Counted from the stretch's first letter, positions 1 through 11,530 are shown. The stretch: DNA of 64,000 bases from Fagopyrum homotropicum (GCA_033239125.1 BSWB01000002.1:157838409-157902408), one strand, 5' to 3'. The notes: a model not told the origin generated them from the letters alone. Numbers and translations: made by a program.

Positions 1-4
1 AGTA

Positions 5-1210
5 CTAACTCGTCGATACAGAAGTAACCTCTAACCCCGCAAAGAACTCGGAATAGTTACGTCTAATACTCTCCTCGGTCTCCCAAGTGGCCTCATCAGC
101 TCCTCGTCTAGACCACTGGATCCTCAACATAGGTATCTCCTTGGACCGCAGACGTCTAGTACTGCGCTCCAAGACAGCTACTGGGTACTCTACAAAAGTG
201 TGATCGGGCTCAACTATCAAATCCCCATGGCTGATGACGTGTCTCGGATTCGGAATGTACTCTCTCACCTGAGATACATGGAAGACCGGATGAACACCCT
301 CTAGTCTCAGCGGTAATGCTAATCTGTAGGCCACCTCTCCAACTCTCTCCAAGATCTCAAAAGGTCCGACATATCGGGGACTCAACTTCCCCTTAATGCC
401 GAAACGCCTAACTCCTCTCAAGGGTGACACTCTCAACCACACCTGAGCACCCACTCTAAACTCCAAAGGTCGACGCCTTTTGTCAGTGTAGGATTTCTGA
501 CGACTCTGAGCTGCTAACATCCGCTCTCGGACTAGGGCAATCCGAGCGATGTCATCCTGTATCTGATCTGGAGCTACTCCATCAGCTCTGCTGGGCTCAT
601 CCCAGCATAATGGCGTACGACATCTCCGCCCATACAAAGCCTCATAAGGAGTCATCCCAATAGACACGTGCCAGCTGTTATTATATGAAAACTCTACCAG
701 TGGGAGATGATCTGGCCATACCTGTCCCCAATCTAGTACACACGCCCGCAGCATGTCCTCTAAGGTCTGAATGGTCCTCTCAGACTGACCGTCTGTTTGT
801 GGGTGATAGGCAGTGGTAAAGTGGAGACTCGTCCCCAAAGCAGTATGTACCTGCTGCCAAAATCTTGAGGTAAAACGTTCATCTCTGTCAGAGACGATAG
901 TCCTCGGTACCTCGTGGAGTCTCACAATGTGTCTGGTGAACTCCTTAGCTAGATGACTCACCGGCCACGTTTCCTTAATCGGAATGAAACGTGCGGTCTT
1001 CGTTAGACGGTCTACCACTACCCAAATAGCATCAAAACCTCTGTTGTGTCTCAAACCTGTGACAAAATCCATAGATATATCCTCCCACTTCCACTGTGGT
1101 ACTAGAAGTGGGTGGAGCTCTCCTCCGGACCTACGGTGCTCAATCTTGACCTGCTTGCAGGTCGACACTGAGCTACATACCGAGTCACATCGGGCTTCAA
1201 ACCACCCCAC
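5..1210 (-). pseudogene. Chromovirus pol C-terminus: integrase core and chromodomain
   Basis: A frame of about 400 codons. After a remnant of the zinc finger tail it encodes the integrase core: D of MDFVTG, D of VSDRD and E of GQSERT are the expected D, D, E catalytic residues. A GPY/F-like module (KLSPRYVGPFEIL) follows, then VHPVFHVSQ and a C-terminal chromodomain-like stretch with AVLERSTRRLRSKEIP, IQW and EATWE. Chromodomains direct chromovirus integration to heterochromatin. A one-base deletion near 1165, compared with copy 2, separates this frame from the upstream RNase H/zinc-finger frame. The frame ends at a stop at 5-7. Confidence 0.9.
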
Positions 1211-1931
1211 CAGAAGGACTGTCTCACATCCTTGTACATCTTACTCGCTTCAGGATGTACTGAGTATGGGGTAGCATGAGCCTCGCCTAGTATCCTCTCT
1301 CTCAACTCACTGTCTGACGGCACACAAACGCGGTCCTGACGTCTCATCTCTCCGTCAACACCAATAGTGAACTGTGGGGCCTCATCTCGAGACATCTTGT
1401 CTCGGATTCTGATCAAAGTCGGGCAAGTCTCCTGCTTCTGTCGGATCTCATCTAACAAATCAGGAAGTAACTCCAAAGTAGCCAACTGACTATCTGTATC
1501 GGGAAACTGAATCTCTATCTCCAACCAAGCCAAGTCTCTCTGCAACTGTGGCTGTACTGTCAACCGGGCTATCGCCCTCTCCCTAGGCGTCTTCCGGCTC
1601 AAAGCGTCAGCTACTACATTCGCCTTTCCGGGGTGGAAAAGAATCTCAAGGTCGAAGTCCTTGATCAACTCTAACCACCGCCTCTGGCGGTTATTCAACT
1701 TTTTCTGAGTGAATATATACTTCAAACACTTATGGTCTGTGAAGATCTGACATGTCGCCCCATAGAAATAGTGACGCCAGATCTTAAGAGCATGGACTAC
1801 TGCAGCCAATTCTAGATCATGTGTGGGGTAGTTCTCCTCATACGTCTTCAACTGTCGAGACGCATAGGCTATGACCTTACCCCTCTGCATCAAAACACAC
1901 CCCAAGCCTAGCTTGGATGCGTCACTGTATA
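1102..1931 (-). pseudogene. Chromovirus pol: RNase H and integrase zinc finger
   Basis: Minus-strand coding segment beginning SDASKLGLGCVLMQ, the start of Ty3/gypsy RNase H, with YASRQLK, the DLEL motif, FTDHKCLKYIF and NNRQRRW. It passes into the integrase zinc-binding region (HPEASKMYKDVRQSFWW). The solo LTR at 1932-3694 interrupts the RNase H start, so an open frame runs on into LTR sequence with a spurious start (MHTPFGANI). The right-hand remainder of the same reading frame is at 3695 onward. A one-base loss near 1165 shifts it out of frame with the integrase core. Confidence 0.88.
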
Positions 1932-3694
1932 TGTTCGCTCCAAACGGTGTGTGCAAGCTTTAAATTTATAACCCTAGACGTAAGCTTAAAACAAGGATGC
2001 GAACCCGCAGTGTACGGGTCAATCGTAGTAAAAAGCAAGGAATTCCAGGGGTCGATCACAGGGACTTAGTGAAACAAAGTCCGATCACGGTAAGCCTCGT
2101 AATTGCTAACCACAAGAGCAATTAAAGCAATCAAAGATGAATAAGAAGTCAATAAAGCAAACATGCAATTCTAGGGATTAAAGCATCTAGTTGTGGTTCC
2201 AACTCAAGATCTAAAGATAAGCGGACAAAGCTGAGGTTTTTGCATAGGAAGGTGTTACTAAAGTGGAATAGATCACCGGGTAAGTCTCTCTACTCACTAA
2301 TCCTAAACCGTAACTCCTATTACCGGGTAAGTCTCAAGGAATCAAGATAAAGAATTATAACCTCGAACTAACACACCATCTAAGGGAATAGAATCAACCT
2401 TTACCGGGTAAGTCTCAGGCTAACTCACAAAGATGGGATGGAAGCACACTCAAACCCCAATAAAGGTTAAACCTTTATTACCTACACTTATGATCGTTGG
2501 TACACAAACTAAGGAATTACCGGGTAAGTCTCATCCTAAGCTTGCATTGGACCAGGAAAGGTGTAATAAGAATAGGATTTGGCAAACTCTAACACTTAAC
2601 TCTCAGTTTCGGATCAGATAAGTCACCTCGGTCAGACGAATTCCACCCCGGCCGAGATGTTCATCGACTGAACGAGATGCTTAGGGTTAAGGTTAAAGAC
2701 TCAAACTTTCAGGGTCCTACTAGAATCTAAGATTATTCTATCATCGTTTTCCCCACAACCGTCAGCCAATCACCCTAGAATCACACAAGGAAATTAGCCA
2801 CTCATCATCATGAAAGCAATAATCAAATATATGAGAAGAAGGTGAATATTTGAACAAGAAGAATTTAATGAAAAGACTTCAATAACTGAATCAAATATCA
2901 CAACAAAAGTGTTCCTTGGATAGCAATCCAACAAGACAAGACAACAAGGAAGAGAATCAAAGAAAATCTTACAAAACCCTCCAAAAGCTATAAAAGCTAA
3001 TATCTTCAATCTTCCTTCAACCTTTAAAAAGGTTCTTTAAATCTCCCAACTGGAGTATGGCTGCTGCTGCGTAAACGGATCTACGAGATGTATTTCGGTG
3101 TAAGCGGCCTCCTTGATTTGTGGAAATCCAACCCTTTTTATAGGAAAATAACCCTCCAAAGATAATATATCTTAGAAAGATCTCTTGCCATAAAAATAGG
3201 TAAAATATAAGATCTATAATATCTTCTTCCTTCCAGGAGCCAAGCCCAAAAATATAAGATCACTTTCCAAATATAAAAGATCTCAGCCAAGAATAAAATA
3301 TTCTCACCGCGTCCCAGGTGTTCGCGTCGGTCGAGTCGACTTCCCTGGATCACCTCGGTCGAGATGGTCTGTGGCCAACCAAGGTGAGTCATAACTGAAT
3401 GTGAAATTTCTCAAAACTGGTCCAAAGTGAATCGTTAATCCATGGCTATACTTCCTGGATGGTTCCTTATGTTCCTCAATGTAGCTCCAATGACTCCATA
3501 GCTCCTTTTGCTCCTTTTTGATGCAAAACGTGCCATTTTACCTACGATTACAACAAAACTAGGTGTAGACCTCGATTCTCGCAAAGGTAGATGAAATGGT
3601 AATATAATCACATAATATACATACAAACATGCAGATTATGAAAGATAAAACGTCCAAACAAACCCCAAAATATAGACTATAATTCATGCTATCA
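1932..3694 (-). repeat. Solo LTR of the Athila-like family, in chromovirus copy 1
   Basis: A 1763-bp LTR in minus orientation, reading TGTTCGCTCC at the left and ending GCTATCA at the right (sense TGATAGC...GCGAACA). It is flanked by perfect 5-bp duplications GTATA (1927-1931 and 3695-3699) and has no internal region, so it is a solo LTR left by LTR-LTR recombination. It matches the LTRs of the complete element at 22226-33713. It holds four ACCGGGTAAGTCTC motifs (near 2276, 2321, 2402, 2518) and the CCCGCAGTGTACGGG hairpin near 2009. Insertion cut the RNase H region of the host chromovirus. Confidence 0.95.
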
Positions 3695-4440
3695 GTATAC
3701 CACAAAGTCATCGATACCCTCAGGTTGTGCTAAAATCGGAGCAGACGTCAATCTCCTCTTCAGCTCCTCAAAACTCCGCTGACACGGCTCAGACCAGACA
3801 AACCGAGTAGTCTTTCTCAGAAGACAAGTAAGTGGTCGGGCAATCAAGGAGAACCCTTCCACAAACCGGCGGTAATAACCTGCCAAACCTAGAAAGTTGC
3901 GAACCTCCTTAACATTCTTAGGAGGTTGCCAAGAAGATACTAACTCCATCTTCGCCGGATCGACTTTAATACCCTCAGCAGTCACCACGTGACCTAAGAA
4001 AGCCACCTCTGACATCCAAAACTCACACTTGGATAGCTTAGCATACAGCTGGCTATCTTGTAGAATCTGCAATACTGTCCTCAAGTGTCCGACATGCTCC
4101 TCTCGACTCCTAGAGTAAACTAGGATGTCGTCAATGAAGACCACTACAAACTAGTCTAAGAAGTCAATGAATATCCCATTCATCAACTCCATGAACACCG
4201 CTGGTGCATTAGTGAGCCCAAATGGCATCACTACGAACTCATAATGACCATACCTAGTCCGGAATGCCGTCTTAGGTATTTCCTGATCTCTCACCCTCAA
4301 CTGGTGGTAACCTGACCTCAAGTCTATCCTCGAGAACACAGACGCTCCATGCAACTAGTCCAACAGATCATCTATGCACAGCAGTGGATACTTGTTCTTG
4401 ATGGTGACTTTATTCAGTTCTCTGTAGTCTATGCATAACC
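3695..4440 (-). pseudogene. Chromovirus reverse transcriptase, C-terminal two thirds
   Basis: Encodes SVFSRIDLRSGYHQL, FRTRYGHYEFVVMPFGLTNAP and VFIDDILVYSR, the core RT palm with the FIDD catalytic aspartates, followed by the thumb/connection (KCEFW, VAFLGHVV, FLGLAGYYRRF). Two in-frame TAG stops interrupt it at 4151-4153 (expected Q of LDQFVV) and 4355-4357 (expected Q of LDQLHG). Both are explained by CAG to TAG. A further TGA near 4443, where GGA is expected, separates it from the upstream frame. Confidence 0.9.
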
Positions 4441-4444
4441 GCAT

Positions 4445-5200
4445 CGATCAGTCCTTCTTCTTCACAAATAATACTGGCGCGCCCCAAGGAGACACACTAG
4501 GGCGTATGAAGCCCTTCTCTGCTAACTCCTCCAACTTCTTCTTCAACTCAAGCAGCTCTATCGGTGCCATACGGTATGGGGCCTTCGAGATCGGTCTCGT
4601 GCCCGGCTCTAACTCAATGCTGAAGTCAACGCTCCTCTGTGGAGGTAGTCCTGACAGGTCATCACTGAATACCTCTGCAAACTCGCATGCAACGGGTATC
4701 TCCTCTATGGTCAGACTCTTGCTTTCCTTCATGGCATAACACCAGAAGGCCTCACAACCCTGTGCTATCAGTCTCGCTGCTCTCACTGCATTGATAACTG
4801 TACCGGACTTTCCGAGGTCCCAACCTCGAAATATCACTCTGTGACCCTCCTCGGTGGCAACAGTCACTGTCCTCCTACCAATGTGTAAGACCACTCCGTG
4901 TTTCTTCATCCAATCTATCCCTAAAATCACATCCTCATGAGCTAAGGGCATGACTAGAAAATTTACCAGCCAGTCTCGATCTCCCATGCGAACAGGATAT
5001 CCATAGATCTCTCTAGTCCCTCTTACCTTACTCCCATCAAGTAAGCCTATCATAAAAGGTATCCCCTCTACAGTAGCTAAGGACAACCTATCTACGCATG
5101 CATCAGATATGAAGGAGTGTGTAGCACCCGTATCAAATAAAACTCGTACGGGTAAGTCATGGATTTGGATCGTACCTGTGGCAATCGGTGCATCTGGCTA
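4445..5200 (-). pseudogene. Chromovirus aspartic protease and RT N-terminus
   Basis: Reading leftward from about 5200, the frame encodes VRVLFDTGATHSFIS, the retroviral-type aspartic protease site with DTGA intact, then DVILGIDW, the long linker, and the start of RT (APYRMAPIELLELKKKL, SPWGAPVLFVKKKD). A TAG at 5198-5200 closes it upstream. The segment would process the polyprotein and begin cDNA synthesis if expressed, but flanking stops make that unlikely. Residues around the protease active site look intact, unlike copy 3. Confidence 0.87.
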
Positions 5201-5452
5201 ATCAGCACTCCTCAACTCAAACACCCGTGCCTGATCTTCTCTGGTATCAGCTACACTGCCATGTCCTCTGCCCCGACCTGATCCATGCATAGAGCTCTGT
5301 GAAAATGTGTGTCATGGAGCCTTGTAAGACTGCTGCTGACCTGGGGCTCGGTACTGCTGCTGTTGACTCGGAGCTCGGTACTGTGGCTTCCTCTGTACAC
5401 TCCCTCACAGACCTGCAGGGGAAGAACCCTGCTGAGATGGAGCCTTGCCCTG
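5201..5452 (-). other. Chromovirus gag-protease linker, Gln/Gly-rich
   Basis: Minus-strand sequence between the protease and the solo LTR at 5453. Repeats of CTGCTG and CTCGG on the plus strand encode a Gln- and Pro-rich linker, typical after the gag zinc knuckle of this clade. It is broken by stops. Confidence 0.6.
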
Positions 5453-7270
5453 TGTTACGCTAAGAAAGTGTGCACGCAATAAGCCTTAAATTTATACTCG
5501 TTATATTTTTCCTAACTCCTAGCGCACCCGCAGTGTACGGGACGTTCGTAGTATGGATAGTATTCCGAGGTCGAACACAAAGACTAAGGTGAGATTGATT
5601 CGGTTTATGATTGAGTTTAGTGAAAATCTAGGTTAAGAAAAGAGAGAAATAAAGAAATGAAAATCTCATTTGTTTTTGGTTGGTTTTTAGTGATCAATCA
5701 AAGATCACAATTCATGCAAAGTAAACAATCAACTAAACTACGAATCAACACAAATAAACAAGCTAAACAAGATATGGATCAAAGAAAGAAAAGACGGATT
5801 CTAGGGGTTGGAAGTTCCGGTTATGGCATAGGACTCAAGCTATCTATTCATTCCTTGGATTAACTATGTTGGGGTTAAGTGCTTCTAGATTGGGATCAAT
5901 CACCGGGTAGGTCTCATGATCCACTAGTCCATTCCCTAGATCTCATCACCGGGTAAGTCTCTAAGAACCTAAGGGACGGAATTCTACACAAACCGGATCG
6001 TTACCTAGAGATCTTATCCTATCCTTACCGGGTAAGTCTTGGAAAGGGAAGTCCTAAACAACTATCCTAGCACACTTAATCCAATGGCGGCTTATTAGGC
6101 TCACCACTACCTAAGGTTTGTTATCTTTGGAATCTAAGAGTAAGGATTACCGGGTAAGTCTCTCCTAACGCTTAGTTGCTAACCCTAGGTCACCCTAGGA
6201 TAGATTTAACTCAACAAACACTTAGGATTTCAACATTCTAACAATCTAAGACAAGATCCATCGAACCAGGAAAAATCACGGTTTGTTCTACCTAAACCAC
6301 GGCCGTGGTTAGGCAAGAACTACCCGTGATTTCTAACAGCAGCTACGTTCATGCACACAAGTCATCCAAAGATAAATCTAAGTCCGTCCTATCATAGCTC
6401 TAGCCATAACCATCCTTTCCTTACCCTAGAACCACATCTATTTAGCCTACAACGTTCATAATAGAAATCGAAACAAACAAACATAAAATCATGACATCCA
6501 TTTGCAAGATGATGAAGGAAGAGAGATGAACAAGTGAACTAAAACAAAACCAAGCTGTAAATAGAATTAGAGTAACTCACAATCCTTCCAAAGAAGGTTC
6601 AAATGATTCTTACAACTCTAGAAATAGAATCCGGAATTCTTCACTACAAAAACTATCAAGGTGTGGTAATTGTGTGTGTTCTTCTTCTCCTCTTCAATGG
6701 AGCTCTTCTTCTTCCTCTTTGACACCTTCCTTCCTAGAAAGATTTCTTGTTGAGAGAATATTTTTGTTCAGGATAATGGATAATGGAGAGCTGCTCCAAG
6801 ATGCCTTTCTCAGCCAATGAAGGACCACTTTTATAACAAATTTTGCATGAGCTGGCCATGAGAGTCGTGGCACAGCTGTCACAAGAATCTGGCAAAATCC
6901 ACGGGTGATTTCACGGCCGTGGAGTGTCAGAGAACCGTGATTTGCTCCAGAAACTTCGCTTTGGATCATTAAGCTGTGATTTGGTGCATGGCTTGTGTTG
7001 GCAAGGCTCCATGAGTCCTCCTTAGCCTTTAGCTTGTGTCCTAATGAGTCCGAGGGTGTGTCATCTAGATGAACGATCCTCAAACGTATCATTTTAGCTC
7101 CTAAATCTCCCGAAATACCTACAAAGCAACGCACAAGTCTGTGTAGACGTCTATCTCGACAAAGTACGTGAATTGAGTGCAAACGTCGTGAACTAGTGTT
7201 AAACTATGCATGAATGAGTGAGAAATCTATCTAAATGATTACCTAAACTAAGCAATAAATCGTGTTATCA
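5453..7270 (-). repeat. Solo LTR of family B (Athila-type), in chromovirus copy 1
   Basis: A 1818-bp LTR in minus orientation (TGTTACGC at the left, GTGTTATCA at the right), flanked by perfect 5-bp duplications CCCTG (5448-5452 and 7271-7275). It is homologous to the 3' LTR of the family B element at 58290-60105. No internal sequence remains, so this is a solo LTR. It carries four copies of the ACCGGG(T/A)AGTCTC-type motif (near 5902, 5948, 6026, 6149) and the CCCGCAGTGTACGGG hairpin at 5527-5541, both shared with the unrelated-looking Athila-like LTR family. Short open frames inside it are not considered genes. Confidence 0.94.
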
Positions 7271-7600
7271 CCCTGGCGGCAGAATGCAACCCTATGTCCA
7301 ACCTTGCCGCACTAGAAGCAGGTCACTGACGACTTCGTGCAGTTCGATCGGATGTGTCCATAGCCACTATAGTTGTGGCACTGTAAGCCACCAGCTAAAG
7401 TCTGACCAGTAGCGGTATGGCTATGTCGCCCCTGAGTTTGTCCCCGCCCAAAAACAGCTACTCCTGTACTACCACTAGCATATCCTGTCCTCTGCCGCTT
7501 ATCTGGCTTGTCTGACTGAGCAGCTCTCCTATGGACTGGTCTATCTCTCTTATATGCAGACACCCTATCCTGATAGGATGACAGAGTCTCGCAGCGAAAT
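7271..7600 (-). pseudogene. Chromovirus gag C-terminal fragment with zinc knuckle
   Basis: Encodes SSYQDRVSAYKRDRPVHRR, a basic stretch, PDKRQRTG and a single CCHC-type knuckle, CHNYSGYGHIRSNC, in which the second cysteine is replaced by tyrosine. A second knuckle begins at SSVTCF and is cut by the solo LTR. Gag upstream of about 7600 is absent and unrelated sequence follows, so the element was truncated there. The CCHC domain normally binds retrotransposon RNA. Confidence 0.8.
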
Positions 7601-7680
7601 ATTGGTGATTCGAACACGAGATTTGAGTGTAATGAAGAAATCTCGTGGAGCATTGAGAGCATTTTGGAGCACCAAAAGGT
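7600..7680 (+). other. Possible orphan plant exon with strong 5' splice site
   Basis: Immediately right of the chromovirus truncation the plus strand has a short open stretch (DSNTRFECNEEISWSIES... in one frame) ending CAAAAG followed by GTGAGT at about 7677, a near-ideal plant 5' splice site. A T-rich tract and CCATTAG near 7876-7881 could be its acceptor. I do not recognise the protein. It may be chance or a host-gene remnant disrupted by transposons. Confidence 0.25.
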
Positions 7681-7920
7681 GAGTGATATCTTGACTGTAA
7701 TTGCGTACTCCTCCATTCTCATTTAGCTTTCTCATTTAGCTAAATGTGTCGTTCAAATGTGTTTTGTTTGTACCGCTCAAGTTGGATTTTAAGTGTAATT
7801 GATTTGGTATCTTAAAGTTTAATGACACTTTTGTACTTGTTCATTATCATTCTTCAACTTTTGCCTTTTGTCCATTAGGTAATCCTCCATCAAAATATCC
7901 TTAAGCGCTCCACCATTTAG

Positions 7921-8707
7921 GACGTTGAGTTCAAAAGCTATCACAGTCACACTTTGGAGCATGATTCTCAAAGTGAGAGACGAGATCCTTGCTAGGCCCC
8001 TTCCTACTCATTACCCCATCACCCACCCTAACGGTGCCTTCAACACCTATGCAGCATGCATACATTTCAAGATCAACTTGACCCCTGCAAACCCCATCAA
8101 CCTCAAGCATATATGGAAGGGGCTCAACATTCCATAATGTAGTTTCATCTCCTAGATCGGACTACATCATAAACTTCCCACACTTTCCAAGCTGAGGCAG
8201 TGGAGTCTCATCCTCGATGATTCCTGCCATCTTTGTGGCGCTCATCCCGAAGACTCCACCCATCTTTGGAGTTCATGTAGCTTCTCTTGCCTTGCCTTAG
8301 ACTTCATCTCTCGCTCTCCATCCCTGTACCCCTGTGCTAGCGATCTTTGGTCCTGGATTGAAAACCACAAGCCCAGGAAGCTTGACCTGCTCGCTAACAT
8401 CCCCTCTCATCAATCACTTCATATATTTAGTTCATTTGGAAAGCCAGGATTGACCTTATCTATGGTAGTACCGCTATCTCCCCTGCTTCCTGTGCCCATT
8501 ATGTCATCTCTGCAGTTAAGAACTTCACCTGTCTAAGATGGAAAGACCGCTCCGTTAACTCGCTTTGGTGGGCTCGGTTACTTGGCATCATCCTAGCCTA
8601 GGCTTGTTTGTTTTCGATCTTCTTGAATCTTGTCCTTAATTTTATCTGGTGTAGTGACCATTGTAATTTTTCTCTTACTATACGTAACCTTTTTTTTTTA
8701 AAAAAAA
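7921..8707 (+). mobile_element. 5'-truncated L1-type LINE, 3' end only
   Basis: Plus-strand remnant of ORF2 C-terminus: VRDEILARPLPTHYP, HIWKGLNIP and a zinc-binding zf-RVT domain (CHLCGAHPEDSTHLW followed by SCSFS). Comparison with the full-length LINE at 9736-15096 shows the same order. Multiple stops and frame changes (for example right after LNIP) show it is dead. It ends in a T-run/A-run tail at about 8690-8707, as in the intact LINE. The 5' boundary is approximate and I found no convincing target duplication. Confidence 0.8.
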
Positions 8708-9721
8708 CTAAATTCTCCTATGACTAGAAATTGAATGAGTGTAATATGTGGTTATTGTTTTATCTTCTTGTTTACCTACGGTGATGAGGTAATATATTAT
8801 CAGATGGTAATAGATTAACATTTAGAAGTATTAGTGATTATGTTGTTTTAAATTCTTCTTTCGCCTTTTGTTGTTGTAGTTTCTGATTCTATTTTAATAA
8901 TCTTGAATCACATGGTAGAAATGCAATTTCACAGAGAGTCCTAAATGTTTAAAAACCTCAGTGACCTTTGAAATTTATTTGGATGGATGTGATATATTAC
9001 ATAAATCAACGTCCATATGACATGCTTACACTTATTTTGGATAAAGTTTCAATGGAAGATGCAATTGCAACATGCATTTGGGAAAACGATAGATGAAGAT
9101 GTGGAGGAACAAAACTCATGTGCTTTTCGATGATAATTAGGCGAAAAGAACAAGAATTATGCTGCAACAACAACATCAATAACCTTTAAACCTCACATCA
9201 ATGGGTGTAACTATATAGATTAGTTTCTTGTACTTGTATTGAATACACTTCCAAACGAAGCTGTAGTGCCAACTTGCATTCCCATGAAATAGGTGGAGGT
9301 ATTTGTGGAGGTACAAGACTCGAGTGATTTTTGACGATAATTGGACGAAAAGAATACGAAACTATGTTTTTGGTGCAACAATTCGATTGTTCAAATATAT
9401 TATTTACTAACTTGTTTATCCTTTTTGCCTATGTCAATATTTTATGAATAGTTTGGTTGTTCAACCTGTATTCCAAGGTATTCGTGGAGGTACATTCAAT
9501 TGTTCAACTTGCATTCCCAGAGTTGTTTAATCCTAAGGGCAACTTTTGTAGTAACAATTCGATTTTCTAATATTAACCTTGATAGAAAAAACAACAATTT
9601 ATCAACTTGTAGTAAAAGCTCTCTACTCAGTGGATTAGTCTTAGAATTTTATATAAAAATTTGATTGTAAATTCTTGTAATTTTTTTTATTGTCTTTCTT
9701 AAATGTATTTTGTTGTTTAGT
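8708..9721. other. AT-rich intergenic DNA with a local imperfect repeat
   Basis: No gene is visible. Two related segments, about 9091-9180 and 9281-9400, share TGTGGAGG, ACAA(A/G)ACTC, GATAATT, GA(C/A)GAAAAGAA and a GCAACAA tail, so part of the stretch is an old tandem duplication. The end supplies the LINE target duplication. Confidence 0.5.
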
Positions 9722-9881
9722 TAAATCTTGTATATATTACGATCGTAATACAGAGACATTTATTCGAAGTAAAAACTCTCTGTTCTCTCTGTTCTCTCTC
9801 CTGGCCGCCCTAGCGGAAAGATCCCCACCGCCCTAGCGCGGCCTCCAGGCTGCACCCCACCCACTCCACGGCCGCCTCCCC

Positions 9882-11264
9882 ATGGCTGGCTCTAGGAGGA
9901 CCCGTCGTACTAACATCAAGCTTTCGGATCTCCCCCGACAATCATCCACCCCTTATCCCAGCACTACAACCCACAAATCTTCCCCCAATGAAAAGACCCC
10001 CGAACCCATCCCCGACGAGCTCATCCGTTCGAACAACCACAGGCTCTACCCCATGCCTCCTGAACCCCCAACTATAATGTCCGAACTGCTATTCCCTCCC
10101 CTGCTACCATCACCCAGGGTGGAAGGGGCTGCTCCTCCACCTATGGGCCTAGGCTCAACCACCACTGATCCCCCCCCTGAGATTCGCGACCCTCAAACTC
10201 CCCCTCCTAACAGTGCCAAACTTGCCCTTCCGACTCCCGTCACTACTGCTGGTTCTGATTCCGAGGCAAATGTTTCCCATGCAAGGCCTACTGCTATCAA
10301 TTCCGACCCCTCGCTTCCCACCCACACCCCCACTGCCCACGCGCAGATTAATGAACATGGCCCCACAACAAACCCTTCAACTACTTACAAAGACATTGCC
10401 TCAAGGAGCCTAGCATGGAATCACGTTCCACTACCATTCTACCCTGGGATGGACGATGGTGTCATCCCTTTCTCCCATGAAGACATCGAAGGGACTATGC
10501 AGAAATGGAACATATCCCTTATTGGCTTCCCTCTTGGATCCCCCATCTCGTACCAAAGAATGCACAAGTTCATATCCGAGAAATGGAACAACATCCCCAT
10601 GCCAAAAATGATCAGGAATGAAGCTGGAATCTTCGTATTTCACTTCACCAACGAAGATGACATGAATGAAACCATGCTGGGCAGTCCTTGGATCGCAAAC
10701 GGCTCCACCACCATTCTACTGAAAAAATGGTCCGCTGACACTCCGCTGGACTACTCGAGCCTCAGCTCAGTACCGACTTGGATTACACTGCACAACCTTA
10801 ATTTCCGATTCTGGTCCAAGACAATGCTCGCTAAGATTAGTTCAGCACTGGGGACCCCTATACTCACCGATGCTTGCTCCGTAAACCAAGACCGCCTGGG
10901 CTTTGCAAGGATACTGGTGGATATTCATGCTTCTCGGCCCCTTCTTCGGGAGATCACCCTTCGAGGGCCTGATGGTATCTCTTTTGTGCAAAAAGTAACA
11001 TACGAATGGCTTCCCACCCGCTGCGATTCCTGCTTAACATTCGGACACTGCTGTAAAGCCCCGACTTCAAACCTCACCACTGGCGTGCAACCGATACATG
11101 TGGGCTCGAAGATTGCCAGGAAAATTCTTCCAAAACCTAGCCGAGACCCTACCCCCATTCTCCCCACTCCGGATCCCTCCCAGAAAATATCCACCTCTCA
11201 GAAACCAACACTGGGCACCTTGGGCCCACCAGTGAAAACTCCCCCCCTCACTTGGAAACCCTAA
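9882..11264 (+). CDS. LINE ORF1 protein (DUF4283-like RNA-binding, gag-like)
   Basis: 460 codons from an ATG in good context (CCCATGG). Residues 1-170 are Pro/Ser/Thr-rich and probably disordered. About 180-390 match the DUF4283-type domain of plant LINE ORF1 proteins (GFPLGSPISYQRMHKFI, FHFTNEDDMNETMLGSPW, WITLHNLNFRFW, GTPILTD). The C-terminal zinc finger is degenerate: CDSCLTFGHCCKAP has the C-x2-C and H but lacks the final cysteine. ORF1 proteins coat LINE RNA and act as chaperones. The frame ends at TAA 11262-11264, just after seven C's at 11241-11247; a -1 shift there would continue into the next frame up to ORF2. Confidence 0.88.
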   Translation: MAGSRRTRRTNIKLSDLPRQSSTPYPSTTTHKSSPNEKTPEPIPDELIRSNNHRLYPMPPEPPTIMSELLFPPLLPSPRVEGAAPPPMGLGSTTTDPPPEIRDPQTPPPNSAKLALPTPVTTAGSDSEANVSHARPTAINSDPSLPTHTPTAHAQINEHGPTTNPSTTYKDIASRSLAWNHVPLPFYPGMDDGVIPFSHEDIEGTMQKWNISLIGFPLGSPISYQRMHKFISEKWNNIPMPKMIRNEAGIFVFHFTNEDDMNETMLGSPWIANGSTTILLKKWSADTPLDYSSLSSVPTWITLHNLNFRFWSKTMLAKISSALGTPILTDACSVNQDRLGFARILVDIHASRPLLREITLRGPDGISFVQKVTYEWLPTRCDSCLTFGHCCKAPTSNLTTGVQPIHVGSKIARKILPKPSRDPTPILPTPDPSQKISTSQKPTLGTLGPPVKTPPLTWKP

Positions 11265-11530
11265 TAATAAACAGTTCAAATTCCCTCCCCAATAAAACCG
11301 TCTCTTCCCATGCTGCAGCGTCCACTTCTAACCCTAGCACCTCCATAGACCCAATCATTTCAACTGATATCCTCCCACACAATCCAAATCTCCCTGCTAC
11401 CCACTACCCTAACCCGACTCAATTAGCCTGTCAAGATCCCCCACAAATCCCTCCTATCCCATCCCCCTCTTCAAACCAGAACCCCGCATTGATCGCAAGT
11501 GCTATCAATGGAACAAAAACAATTGTTTAA
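11243..11530 (+). CDS. Probable frame-shifted C-terminal extension of LINE ORF1
   Basis: Open in the -1 frame relative to ORF1 from the C7 run at 11241-11247 to TAA 11528-11530, about 90 codons, rich in Ser, Pro, Asn and Thr like the rest of ORF1. It has no ATG of its own near its start (TTG at 11252). The terminating TAA directly abuts the ATG of ORF2 (TAAATG), an arrangement suited to termination-reinitiation. Either one C was lost recently, truncating ORF1, or ribosomes shift at the run. It could also be noncoding spacer that is open by chance. Confidence 0.5.
   Translation, partial: PPHLETLIINSSNSLPNKTVSSHAAASTSNPSTSIDPIISTDILPHNPNLPATHYPNPTQLACQDPPQIPPIPSPSSNQNPALIASAINGTKTIV

Larger units (their letters stand above)
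1..7600 (-). mobile_element. Ty3/gypsy chromovirus (Tekay/Del-like), copy 1, partial
   Basis: Minus-strand LTR retrotransposon running off the left edge. In transcription order it shows a gag tail (7600-7271), protease and early RT (5200-4445), RT (4440-3695), RNase H and integrase zinc finger (1931-1102) and integrase core plus chromodomain (1210-5). No LTR of its own is visible: the 3' end lies left of base 1 and the 5' LTR and most of gag are missing at about 7600. Two solo LTRs interrupt it; removing each restores homology to the other chromovirus copies. Clade is inferred from the C-terminal chromodomain-like segment and from the initiator tRNA-Met primer site of sister copy 3. Several stops and frameshifts make it inactive. 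Confidence 0.9.

Noticed and set aside
2270..2540. Regularly spaced ACCGGGTAAGTCTC words looked like a CRISPR-type or minisatellite array
   Set aside because: Spacers are unequal, the sequence is inside a plant LTR, and the same words sit at the same LTR positions in every copy; it is an LTR motif set, not an array.
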